Shown in pieces: positions 31,819 to 39,896 of a stretch of 64,000 nucleotides of DNA. The notes below the pieces were generated by a model, which was not told the DNA's origin, did no database searches, and worked only from the letters and a program-made list of their open reading frames with translations. This DNA is from a virus: IMG/VR virus record IMGVR_UViG_3300032006_002703, positions 1 through 64,000 of that record, one strand, 5' to 3'. How positions within the stretch are numbered: the stretch's first letter is position 1; every line of letters starts with the position of its first letter. The translations under genes were made by a program, and so were the position numbers.

Positions 31819-32270
31819 TGAGTGTGGTAAGCGGGCTTGCGGCGGAGATCTATGATACTGAGCTTGGTTACGAAACTGGGGCCAAGAGAGACGCTGAAGT
31901 CAGTCTGATTTCTGGATGGCTTGATGCAAATATTGGCGCGGTTAATACATACATTAACTCATCCTTCTCCGCATCAGACTTATCCGTTACTGGACACCTT
32001 GAGGAAAGGGCGATAACTAAAGAGTTATATCTGTCAACTTATTATGGAAAACAAGCCCGTAATGTACTTAGGGGAATTGACGGCTCCTCAAACCAATTAG
32101 ACTTCCAAACCTTGCGAGAGGGCGACTCTGTGATTACTCGAACAAATAAAAATCAAGTTGCTGCAAATTACAGACTGCTTCAGGAGCAATCCGAAGAGAA
32201 GCTTAAGGAGCTTGTTCACTTATACAATATGTATAAATCTTCACCCAATCAGGTTTATGGGAACGATTAA
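31818..32270 (+). CDS. Putative head-neck protein, 150 aa
   Basis: Starts MSVVSGLAAEIYDTELGYET. Mostly helical and acidic, with no membrane segments. Its place after the capsid gene and its size fit a head-completion/neck protein, but no family could be named. Coupled to the previous gene by TGATG. Confidence 0.5.
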   Translation: MSVVSGLAAEIYDTELGYETGAKRDAEVSLISGWLDANIGAVNTYINSSFSASDLSVTGHLEERAITKELYLSTYYGKQARNVLRGIDGSSNQLDFQTLREGDSVITRTNKNQVAANYRLLQEQSEEKLKELVHLYNMYKSSPNQVYGND

Positions 32271-32293
32271 TTAAAAAAAGTGTAAAACTTTAT

Positions 32294-32818
32294 ATGAAGG
32301 AATCCAATAAAGCAGAGTACCAGCAAGGCAAACTTCATAGGTCTGCGTTGTATAAGGCCTGTCAAGACGCCCAGACTTTATACGATCTAATTGGAGATGA
32401 CGATGTCCTCGAGGAATGGGTCGCGGAACAAATTAGGGTTTCTACTGAAACCTTGGAGACTGTTTTAAAGTATGTTGAATACGAAAAGGCTTTTCCTGCG
32501 ATTCCAGATTCCAGCCCAATTGCCGACGAAGAAGAGCAAAAAAATGAAAATAATTATCTCTCTAACGAAGATAAAAGGTATCCAACTCCCATGGAAGCGG
32601 AGAATGGGGACGGATTTATATCAAGGTGCATTGTCGACCCCAATATGAAAAACCGTTACCCTGAGCAGTCTGATAGATTTATGGCCTGCATGCTCATATG
32701 GAAAGAGGTCGGAAAGCCTGGTAGTGGAGAAGTTGATAACCCTGGGGAAAAATTTGAAGACCCTATGGAGGCTCCTCAGGAGGAAATTAAAGATCCTACA
32801 AAACCTGTTCTTCCTTAA
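32294..32818 (+). CDS. Hypothetical late protein, 174 aa
   Basis: Begins MKESNKAEYQQGKLHRSALY; helical first half. The second half has ISRCIVDPNMKNRYPEQSDR followed by FMACMLIW, a small conserved-looking Cys-containing block, then a Pro/Glu-rich tail. A GTGTAAAAC motif at 32280 precedes it. Its 3' end overlaps the convergent ClpC-like gene by 23 bases. Function unknown. Confidence 0.5.
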   Translation: MKESNKAEYQQGKLHRSALYKACQDAQTLYDLIGDDDVLEEWVAEQIRVSTETLETVLKYVEYEKAFPAIPDSSPIADEEEQKNENNYLSNEDKRYPTPMEAENGDGFISRCIVDPNMKNRYPEQSDRFMACMLIWKEVGKPGSGEVDNPGEKFEDPMEAPQEEIKDPTKPVLP

Positions 32819-35318
32819 TGGAATAACAAATCTCACCTTTTTTGTAGCTAAAGGTGATTGAGTGATCTATATCAAGCTCCTTAGATAAAAGCAGTTCTGA
32901 GAGCTTATTTTCTATTAAAGTTTGAATTGCTCTTTTAATCGGTCTCGCTCCAAGATCTTCCTGTTGGGCAACTTCAGCCAGATGACGAACAATCGAGGCA
33001 GTAAGTTTCATCTTTACCCCTTTCTTCCTTAGCTTATTTTTTAGATTTTTCATTTCAAGGTGAATGATTTTTCGAAAATCTTCATCACTAAACTTATGAA
33101 AGACGACTACCTCTGTCATTCTATTTACAAGCTCTGGCCTTAATAGTTTTTTTGCTTGATCTAGAATTTTATCTTTCATTTCTCCTTTGTTGTCATTATT
33201 TGTTGCTCCAAAGCCCATTGATAGTGATTTTTCAAAAAGATCTGAGCCAATATTTCCAGTAAGTATGATTACTGCGTTTTTGAACGAAGCTTCTCTGCCA
33301 AAATTATCAGTGAGCCTACCTTCTTCCAGAACTTGAAGCAAACTTTGCAGGACCTCTGGGTGCGCCTTGTCGATCTCATCAAATAAAACAACGCTATATG
33401 GCTGCCTGCTTATTCTTTCCGTTAGCTGTCCACCTTCTTCGTATCCCACGTATCCAGGTGCGGCGCCTATTAATTTCGAAGCAGAAACTTTATCGGAATA
33501 TTCGCTCATGTCTAGTTGGATAATTTTATGCTTCTCTCCAAAAAGAGATTTTGAGATTGATTTCGCCATATGGGTTTTGCCTGTTCCTGTCGGCCCCAAA
33601 CAAAGAAAACTTCCCATTGGTTTATTCTCTTCTCCTAGACCCGACCCAGACCTTAACATTGCTTGAACTACTGCATTTATTGCGTCGTCTTGCCCGATGA
33701 CCGTTTTTTTCAAAGATTTAGATAAGGTAAGGAGTCTTTGATTCTGCGTTTGAGATAATTGAGATACTGGTATCTTAACTTTTTGAGAAACAATTCTGTA
33801 TATATCTTCTTCCTTTACTGGACTAAATTTCTTGGAGCATCTGTGGCCCCACTTCGTCAATAGATTGGTATATTCTATTAAAACCTCTCTTTGCTGATTT
33901 TGAATATCTACTAAACTTTTTCCTATTTTACTCAGTTCTCGCTCTTCCTTTACTAGTTCCTCCAATTCCACTTCTAGCGCCTTTGCGCGTTTAGGCCTTT
34001 TGAAGCTGCGAATTTTTACTCGCGATCCTGCTTGATCAATAATATCTATAGCCTTATCTGGGAATCTTCTGTCATGAATATACTTTTTTGCTAAAGTTGT
34101 AACAAGTTCGAGTACTTCGTCTGAGTATTCTACCATATGAAATTCTTCATATTTTGCTTTAGTCCCCTTTAGTATTTCTAGGGTTTCTTCTTCGCTGGGC
34201 TCTTCAACGAAAACTGGCTGAAAGCGGCGATCAAGCGCCCCGTCCTTTGTGATGCTCTTTTTGTATTCGTCTTGTGTTGTTGCTCCAATGCAAATCAATT
34301 CGCCCCTAGATAGGGCTGGCTTAATCATATTTGCCGCATCCATGCTTCCCTCTGCACTTCCTGCGCCTATAATTGTATGAATTTCATCAACAAATAAAAT
34401 TATATGCTCTGAAGATTTTACTTCTTCAAGCGCCTGTTTTAAGCGTTCCTCAAACTGTCCACGATATTTTGTCCCTGCTATCATTGCCCCAAGGTCAAGG
34501 CTATAGATAACCTTGCCAAGAAGATGCTCTGGACAATTTCCGTCGGCTATATTTTGCGCAAGGCTTTCTATGATTGCGGTTTTGCCTACTCCTGCCTCGC
34601 CGAGAAGTATTGGATTGCTTTTATAGCGACGACATAAAATTTCACACAAATCCGCAACTTCACTGCTTCTTCCTACTATTTTATCAAATTTCCCAGCAAT
34701 CGCAAGATCATTGAAATTAGTTCCGTATTTTTCTAGGGCTCCGCTTTCTTTTTTTCTAGAGGGTCTAATTTGTGGTGGCGGCGGAGACCCAAAGATGCCA
34801 GGATCTTCATTGCCTTGCTCCTCCTCTGAGGACCAAGGGGAGTGAGGCATATTTTGGCTGAAGTCTTGAGATAATTGAAAATATTGCTGAATTTGTTCAA
34901 TGATAACATCTTGAGGGATGCCTAGCATTGCGAAATATTTATTGATTGGCGAGTCGTCATACTTTAGCATCGCGAGAAGTATGTGTTCTAATCCTACATA
35001 TTCATGATTAAACCTGTTGCTTAGGGTCATTGCTATTTGTAAAACATTTTTTATTCCTGCGCTATATTTAAACTTAGTTTTGCCGTCTATTGAATCTTTT
35101 CCTTTTTTTAGTCTTTTTTTGATTGCCCTCACAAAGGAATCAATATCAATCCCTAGGGATATAAGAAGCTCATGAGTTATCCCTGCATTTAAACTAAGTA
35201 TCCCAAGGAACAAATGCTCAAGAGTAACTGTTCTGTGGGATAGTTCTTTTGCCTGCTCCTTGGCTCGCTTAATAGCCCTTTGCGCTCGTGGTGTGAAGTT
35301 TGGCTTGCTGTCCATCAT
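32796..35318 (-). CDS. ClpC/ClpA-type AAA+ unfoldase
   Basis: 840 residues, full family length. An N-terminal Clp_N repeat domain (1-150), AAA-1 with Walker [12 protein letters not shown] (near 235) and Walker B LFVDEIH, a middle region, and AAA-2 with [13 protein letters not shown] (near 575) and LFDEIDKA. A tripeptide MGF in LSMGFGATN sits where ClpC carries its ClpP-docking xGF loop, so it may dock on host ClpP. It would unfold proteins for refolding or degradation. A full ClpC in a phage is unusual. GTGTAATTAG lies just upstream (35321-35330). Confidence 0.93.
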   Translation of the reverse strand: MMDSKPNFTPRAQRAIKRAKEQAKELSHRTVTLEHLFLGILSLNAGITHELLISLGIDIDSFVRAIKKRLKKGKDSIDGKTKFKYSAGIKNVLQIAMTLSNRFNHEYVGLEHILLAMLKYDDSPINKYFAMLGIPQDVIIEQIQQYFQLSQDFSQNMPHSPWSSEEEQGNEDPGIFGSPPPPQIRPSRKKESGALEKYGTNFNDLAIAGKFDKIVGRSSEVADLCEILCRRYKSNPILLGEAGVGKTAIIESLAQNIADGNCPEHLLGKVIYSLDLGAMIAGTKYRGQFEERLKQALEEVKSSEHIILFVDEIHTIIGAGSAEGSMDAANMIKPALSRGELICIGATTQDEYKKSITKDGALDRRFQPVFVEEPSEEETLEILKGTKAKYEEFHMVEYSDEVLELVTTLAKKYIHDRRFPDKAIDIIDQAGSRVKIRSFKRPKRAKALEVELEELVKEERELSKIGKSLVDIQNQQREVLIEYTNLLTKWGHRCSKKFSPVKEEDIYRIVSQKVKIPVSQLSQTQNQRLLTLSKSLKKTVIGQDDAINAVVQAMLRSGSGLGEENKPMGSFLCLGPTGTGKTHMAKSISKSLFGEKHKIIQLDMSEYSDKVSASKLIGAAPGYVGYEEGGQLTERISRQPYSVVLFDEIDKAHPEVLQSLLQVLEEGRLTDNFGREASFKNAVIILTGNIGSDLFEKSLSMGFGATNNDNKGEMKDKILDQAKKLLRPELVNRMTEVVVFHKFSDEDFRKIIHLEMKNLKNKLRKKGVKMKLTASIVRHLAEVAQQEDLGARPIKRAIQTLIENKLSELLLSKELDIDHSITFSYKKGEICYSIKEEQVL

Positions 35319-35329
35319 ATCTAATTACA

Positions 35330-37891
35330 CTATTTAAGGTCTGAAAGTTTCATGTATATTGTTTCATCCATTATTCTAATATCATCGATAAATAAGGCAT
35401 CGTCTGATTTTGCTCCATAAAGAACCGCGATACTATTCTTTTTGGGCATGATTTTTCCACTATCAAAGTATTGATCATATTTATTTGATCTCCTACTGTT
35501 GCAAAGCATTCCTTTGACCTTTCCGACTTCATCTTGAAGATCCACGCTTAAGTAACGGTTTCCGTTTCTACTTAATCTTTTATAGCAATCACTAATTACC
35601 CCTATGAATCTAGCCTTATTTCCGTCATTCATAGATTCGAAGTCAGCCGTGCTGTAAAACGCCTCTCCGCTTCCTGCAAAAACATTTTTTAGGTTTGTTG
35701 TATATGAATAACCTAGGAGCTCATTCTCGAAATACCAATTTGCAAATTTTTCAAATTTACTATTCCTGTCGTATATTTTTTTATACAAGTCGTATTTTTT
35801 CTTAAAGGTTTGAAATCTACTTTCTTTCATTAGAGGCCTTCCGTCATCTCCCACTAATTTACCAGCTTTTGCGTCAGCAATGGCATTAAGGAGCCGATAT
35901 TCATATTTTTCCCCTAAAGCTATGAAGTTTCTTTTTTCTCTATCGGTTAATAAATTGAAGGCTTGGGCCTCTAGAACCAAAAGTGGGCGACTCCCTCTAT
36001 AGTTAGACAGGGCTCCCGCTTGTATGAGGGCGCAAAGGGTTCCGATGTTAAGCTTGGCCTGTTTTGCGGCGACAAAAATGTCGTATTTTGTGGGGGTTCC
36101 GCTTTCCCTAAAGTCCCTCAAGGCTTGTAGAGATTTTGCGCTAACTCCTTTGATGCTGTTTAAACCAAAGCGAATATCCTTGCCGTCTATTGCGAAATCC
36201 ATATCTGATTTTGCTAAATTTGGAGGAAGCAGTTTCATGTTAAAGTGAGGAAGTTCTCTTGTGATTTTTGCAATTTCTTCTTGTGGAGCGGGTTCATATT
36301 CCGTCATTCTTAAAAGTGATAAAGCAAAAATTTGCGGGTGGTTAAATTTCAAATAAGCTGTCCATGCCGCAAGCGTTGCATAACACAGTGAGTGGGATTT
36401 ATTGAAAGAATAATTTGCACTATCTTCTGCAAGAGACCACAAGACTTCTCCGATTTGTGGATCTAAATTATTTTCTTCTATCTTTTCTTCAATTTTAGCT
36501 TTCCAGGCTGGCATTTCTTCTACCTTTTTCTTCCCCACAATTCTACGAAGCTGTTCAGATTCATCAAGAGTAAATCCTACCTTTACGGCCATTTTCATAA
36601 GCTGCTCTTGATATAGAGGGATGCCTCCTGTCGATTCAAGAATTGAATCAAAAAACTCATGAACAGATTGGGTTTCATTGGTTTCTGCATATCTTTTATA
36701 ATTATCCAAAAAATCCAATGCTCCAGGTCGTGCGATGGCAATAACAGCACTTAATTGCTCTAAGCTACTAGGTTTAATTTTTTTACAAACATGAAAATTT
36801 GCATCTGCTTCTAGTTGAAATAATCCGTGTGGACAGCGAAGGTCCTGTAGAGGAAGGTATAATTCTTCGGAATCCAGGTCAATATTATATACATCCATAT
36901 TTAATTTTTTGCATGCATCGTATATTACGCTCAAGGTTCTGAGTCCAAGAATGTCGAATTTAACCATTAGCTCTGCAACCCAATTCATATCGTACCCTGT
37001 AACCAAATTCCCTTCGCTGGTTGTTTGAAGAGGGCAATAATCGGAAATCTCATCGTAAGAAATGGCAATACCAGATGGATGCACTCCAGTATTTTTATTA
37101 AGCCCTTCTAGCTTTCGTGCGATTTTGTAAACTTTTTTATTCTTTTGTGCCCAGAGCCTGAATTTTTCACTTTCCTCAAGAGCCTCTTCTAGGGGAGCAA
37201 CTTTACCGAAATGCTTTGGAATTGAGTCGCTTACTTCATTGACCTCTTGCTCATCATAGCCTCCTACGATTTTACCGCATTCTTTAATGCAAAGCTTTCC
37301 GCTTAAGGTATTGAGGGTTAAGATTTTTGCGGTACGAGCAGGATATTTTTCTTCAATATATTTAATTACTGTTTGTCTATGTTCGTAGGCTATGTCATTG
37401 TCCACGTCAGCTAAAAGACTTCCGTCTAGGTAAGTAATTCCTTTTTGTACGGTTTTTTTTGCCCTGCTTTTACTCACGAACCTTTCAAAGAAAAGTTCGT
37501 TTTTTACTGGGTCAACTTGGGTGACACCAATTAAATATAGAATTAAAGATCCCGCCGCTGAACCTCTACCTGGACCAACTGGGATGCTGCTTTCGTGACA
37601 AAAATTAATAACATCCCAATTAAGCAAAATATAATCAACAAAACCCAAATCAAAAAAGACATCCAGCTCCATCTTTGCTCTGTCGTAATATTCCTGCTTG
37701 TTTTCAAACTTGTCGATTCCCCGATCCTTTACACCTTGCCAGCTTAAGCTTTTAAGGAATTCGTAATTTGAAATTGAGTTTTTAACCCCCAGTTTCTCAT
37801 AATATTTATCTTCAATAATAATTTTAGGAAGCCTTACGCCTGGCGGCGCACAGTCTTCGTATTCTTTAAAATCTTCTAAAAATTTACTCAT
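35330..37891 (-). CDS. dnaE: DNA polymerase III alpha, catalytic part (split)
   Basis: 853 residues from MSKFLEDFKEYEDCAPPGVR. It holds the DnaE palm: PVGPGRGSAAGSLILYLIGV, catalytic Asp pair in LLADVDND, third Asp in MVKFDILGLRTL, then fingers (RIVGKKKVEEMPAWK, FNKSHSLCYATLAAW) and a C-terminal OB-like region (FIGVISDCYKRLSRNGNRY). The PHP domain that normally starts DnaE is absent and encoded separately at 39026-39763. The ATGA overlap with the exonuclease gene sets the start at 37891. Confidence 0.92.
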   Translation of the reverse strand: MSKFLEDFKEYEDCAPPGVRLPKIIIEDKYYEKLGVKNSISNYEFLKSLSWQGVKDRGIDKFENKQEYYDRAKMELDVFFDLGFVDYILLNWDVINFCHESSIPVGPGRGSAAGSLILYLIGVTQVDPVKNELFFERFVSKSRAKKTVQKGITYLDGSLLADVDNDIAYEHRQTVIKYIEEKYPARTAKILTLNTLSGKLCIKECGKIVGGYDEQEVNEVSDSIPKHFGKVAPLEEALEESEKFRLWAQKNKKVYKIARKLEGLNKNTGVHPSGIAISYDEISDYCPLQTTSEGNLVTGYDMNWVAELMVKFDILGLRTLSVIYDACKKLNMDVYNIDLDSEELYLPLQDLRCPHGLFQLEADANFHVCKKIKPSSLEQLSAVIAIARPGALDFLDNYKRYAETNETQSVHEFFDSILESTGGIPLYQEQLMKMAVKVGFTLDESEQLRRIVGKKKVEEMPAWKAKIEEKIEENNLDPQIGEVLWSLAEDSANYSFNKSHSLCYATLAAWTAYLKFNHPQIFALSLLRMTEYEPAPQEEIAKITRELPHFNMKLLPPNLAKSDMDFAIDGKDIRFGLNSIKGVSAKSLQALRDFRESGTPTKYDIFVAAKQAKLNIGTLCALIQAGALSNYRGSRPLLVLEAQAFNLLTDREKRNFIALGEKYEYRLLNAIADAKAGKLVGDDGRPLMKESRFQTFKKKYDLYKKIYDRNSKFEKFANWYFENELLGYSYTTNLKNVFAGSGEAFYSTADFESMNDGNKARFIGVISDCYKRLSRNGNRYLSVDLQDEVGKVKGMLCNSRRSNKYDQYFDSGKIMPKKNSIAVLYGAKSDDALFIDDIRIMDETIYMKLSDLK

Positions 37892-38529
37892 ATTTCTATA
37901 TTCCAAATCATTTTATTAAAGACTTCTGCGTTCATTTTAATATCGTACAGGGCGTCGTGGAGTTTTTTAGGGTCAAATTTAAGATCGTAATCCTTGCAGC
38001 ATTGTGTTAGGTTTACTTTGAGTTTTCGTTCGATTAAGTTTGTTAACCTATATTGCCAAGCGAGACGATTTTCTTTTGCCGAAAGTTTTATTTCTTTTTT
38101 TATTGCCTTAGCGATACAGGCGGTATCTAGGCATCTATTTATATAGCTATAATCTGTTTTTTTATTTAAAAGTTTTCTGTGGATATTGTGAATATAGACG
38201 TCAAAGCCTAAAATATTGTGGCCTACGGGAATTACATTGTCGTCATATAGGTATGATTCAAAATGCTCCAGCGCCTCTTTTGGGTCGCTTGCCCTTTTAT
38301 CGTATTTTGTTTTTGTCCAGCCCGTGACCCTTGCAGCGCCCTCCGAGACCTTTAAGTCTTTCCACTTTAGCCAGTAGTCAGCCTTTTCTAAAACTTCGTT
38401 TCCCTGCATTAAGAGAAATGCGAGCTGCCAAGGCTTGTTTTCTTTCGAGGTCAAATTTAGGTGACAGGTCTCATAGTCAAAAAATAAGTATTTTTGATTA
38501 TTTTTAAATCTTAATAAGTCTTCTTTCAA
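37888..38529 (-). CDS. DnaQ-like 3'-5' exonuclease (DEDDh)
   Basis: 213 residues with FFDYETC (ExoI, Asp-x-Glu), PVGHNILGFDVY (ExoII) and KLHDALYDIKMN (ExoIII with His and Asp). This is the proofreading-type fold. It lies between the two polymerase parts, joined by ATGA overlaps on both sides, so it very likely proofreads for this polymerase. Confidence 0.88.
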   Translation of the reverse strand: MKEDLLRFKNNQKYLFFDYETCHLNLTSKENKPWQLAFLLMQGNEVLEKADYWLKWKDLKVSEGAARVTGWTKTKYDKRASDPKEALEHFESYLYDDNVIPVGHNILGFDVYIHNIHRKLLNKKTDYSYINRCLDTACIAKAIKKEIKLSAKENRLAWQYRLTNLIERKLKVNLTQCCKDYDLKFDPKKLHDALYDIKMNAEVFNKMIWNIEI

Positions 38530-39029
38530 TTTATATCCTTCCTTAATTCTGTGTTTCCGTAATTTATGAAAAGCTCTTTTCCTTCTTCTATTTCTTCACT
38601 AGCTGTATACCTAAAAAGCATTGAGTCATAATCAAACTCATACATTATATTTGGATTGTCTGAATGATTGTATACCATTCCAAGCCCCAAGACAAAGGCA
38701 TGAGAAAATAAAGATTCTAAATTTTCATACCCAAGATCCTTCAGGCTTTCCAATAGCTCCTCTTTTAAGTCTTCGTCGTCAACCAATTGATGGAGAAAAA
38801 GTTTTGAAGAAAGTTTTTCGTACTCTTCTTTCGTGTTTACGCAAAGACGCCCAAACATATACCTTCTCATTTCATTATCTTCCCCTCCTTTATCTTTTTC
38901 AGGGATAATAAAATGGCATTCCTCTACAATCTCACCTTCTTCGATTTTGCTTTTTGCAAAAACTCCCCTTCCCTTTATTGAAGATTTTCCTATTATTAAT
39001 TTTTTCGGAGACACTAAGTCGTATTTCAT
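38526..39029 (-). CDS. SET-domain protein
   Basis: 167 residues from MKYDLVSPKKLIIGKSSIKG. SET motifs: KGRGVFAK, GLGMVYNHSDNPNIMY (the NHS-x-x-PN signature) and EEIEEGKELFINYG (the catalytic Tyr end). SET proteins usually methylate lysine on proteins. The start at 39029 follows GGAGG and overlaps the PHP gene as ATGA. Translation coupled into the polymerase operon suggests a replication protein as its target, but that is inference. Confidence 0.88.
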   Translation of the reverse strand: MKYDLVSPKKLIIGKSSIKGRGVFAKSKIEEGEIVEECHFIIPEKDKGGEDNEMRRYMFGRLCVNTKEEYEKLSSKLFLHQLVDDEDLKEELLESLKDLGYENLESLFSHAFVLGLGMVYNHSDNPNIMYEFDYDSMLFRYTASEEIEEGKELFINYGNTELRKDIN

Positions 39030-39763
39030 TTTACCGCCTCCATACAAAATTCGTCACTACCAAAGTGATCTAAGTTTGGTTTTGCGAGAGATTTAGATTG
39101 GAATTGTCTTCCGCAAATGCACTTATATGTTTGAAATGCCTCTATATCTTCGCGGCTCTTATAGTATATAGACTTCGTTAATTCAGTTTGAAGATCGTGA
39201 CTCTTTGCAAATTCCTTAACTCTATCCCCTATTAATTGATCGAATGGCAGGTTATTTTTTTCAATAAAAAACGTTGGATTTGTGAATCTGAAATCTGGAA
39301 CACAATTATTGAACGTCATTGTATTATTGAATATAAAGGAATCATAAAATGGAATAGCCATCTTAAGAAGGTCTTCGTTCCATAGTTTTTGCAAGGCTTC
39401 GAAGTTCGTGAAGCCATCGTTTTCAGTAAAAGCGTGGCTGTAGATTTTATTTAAAAGTTTACAGCCTTCTCCATTTTTCGCAAAGATTATAATCTTATGT
39501 GTGCCGTTCGCTTCGCTGCTAGGACCGTTTGGACGTACGTTTAACTTAAGTCCAAAGATAATTTTTTTATTTAAATCTCTTGCGGTGTTGTGTGCCTTTA
39601 GGAATCCAGTAAGAGAGGTCTCCACCAGCACAACTTCTTGAAGATCAAACTCTTCCGCAATCGAGAAAATGCTATCTGCCCCATCTGGCTTTACCTTTGA
39701 GGGATGGTCTAGGGTTAAAATACTTTTTCCTATACTAAAATGCGATGTGAAAAGTGGAATCAT
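39026..39763 (-). CDS. DNA polymerase III alpha, N-terminal PHP part (split)
   Basis: 245 residues that read like the PHP domain of DnaE (MIPLFTSHFSIGKSIL start, DLQEVVLVETSLTGFLKAH, KIIFGLKLNV, LLNKIYSHA), ending in a CICG...C cluster just where the palm would begin. The usual HxH metal ligands at the start are missing, so PHP phosphoesterase activity is unlikely. It probably pairs with the product of 35330-37891 to make one polymerase. Confidence 0.85.
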   Translation of the reverse strand: MIPLFTSHFSIGKSILTLDHPSKVKPDGADSIFSIAEEFDLQEVVLVETSLTGFLKAHNTARDLNKKIIFGLKLNVRPNGPSSEANGTHKIIIFAKNGEGCKLLNKIYSHAFTENDGFTNFEALQKLWNEDLLKMAIPFYDSFIFNNTMTFNNCVPDFRFTNPTFFIEKNNLPFDQLIGDRVKEFAKSHDLQTELTKSIYYKSREDIEAFQTYKCICGRQFQSKSLAKPNLDHFGSDEFCMEAVK

Positions 39764-39770
39764 GGTGTAT

Positions 39771-39799
39771 AGAATACTGTATTTTTAAACAAAAGTCAA
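39771..39799 (-). promoter_or_regulatory. Sigma70-like promoter, TTGACT-17-TATTCT
   Basis: Minus-strand TTGACT (39794-39799) and TATTCT (39771-39776), 17-nt spacer, seven bases before ATG 39763. It heads the four-gene polymerase operon and predicts a leaderless first message. Confidence 0.75.
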
Positions 39800-39847
39800 C
39801 CCTAAACTTATTGTGAATAACTTTAGGCCCAAATTTATGGTTTTGGA

Positions 39848-39876
39848 TTGACAGAATACTCCTACTATGGTAGTAT
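39848..39876 (+). promoter_or_regulatory. Sigma70-like promoter, TTGACA-17-TAGTAT
   Basis: TTGACA (39848-39853) and TAGTAT (39871-39876), 17-nt spacer, 20 bases before the preferred ATG at 39897. Divergent from the polymerase promoter 50 bases away. Confidence 0.75.
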
Positions 39877-39896
39877 TCTTTACTGAAATTATATCT

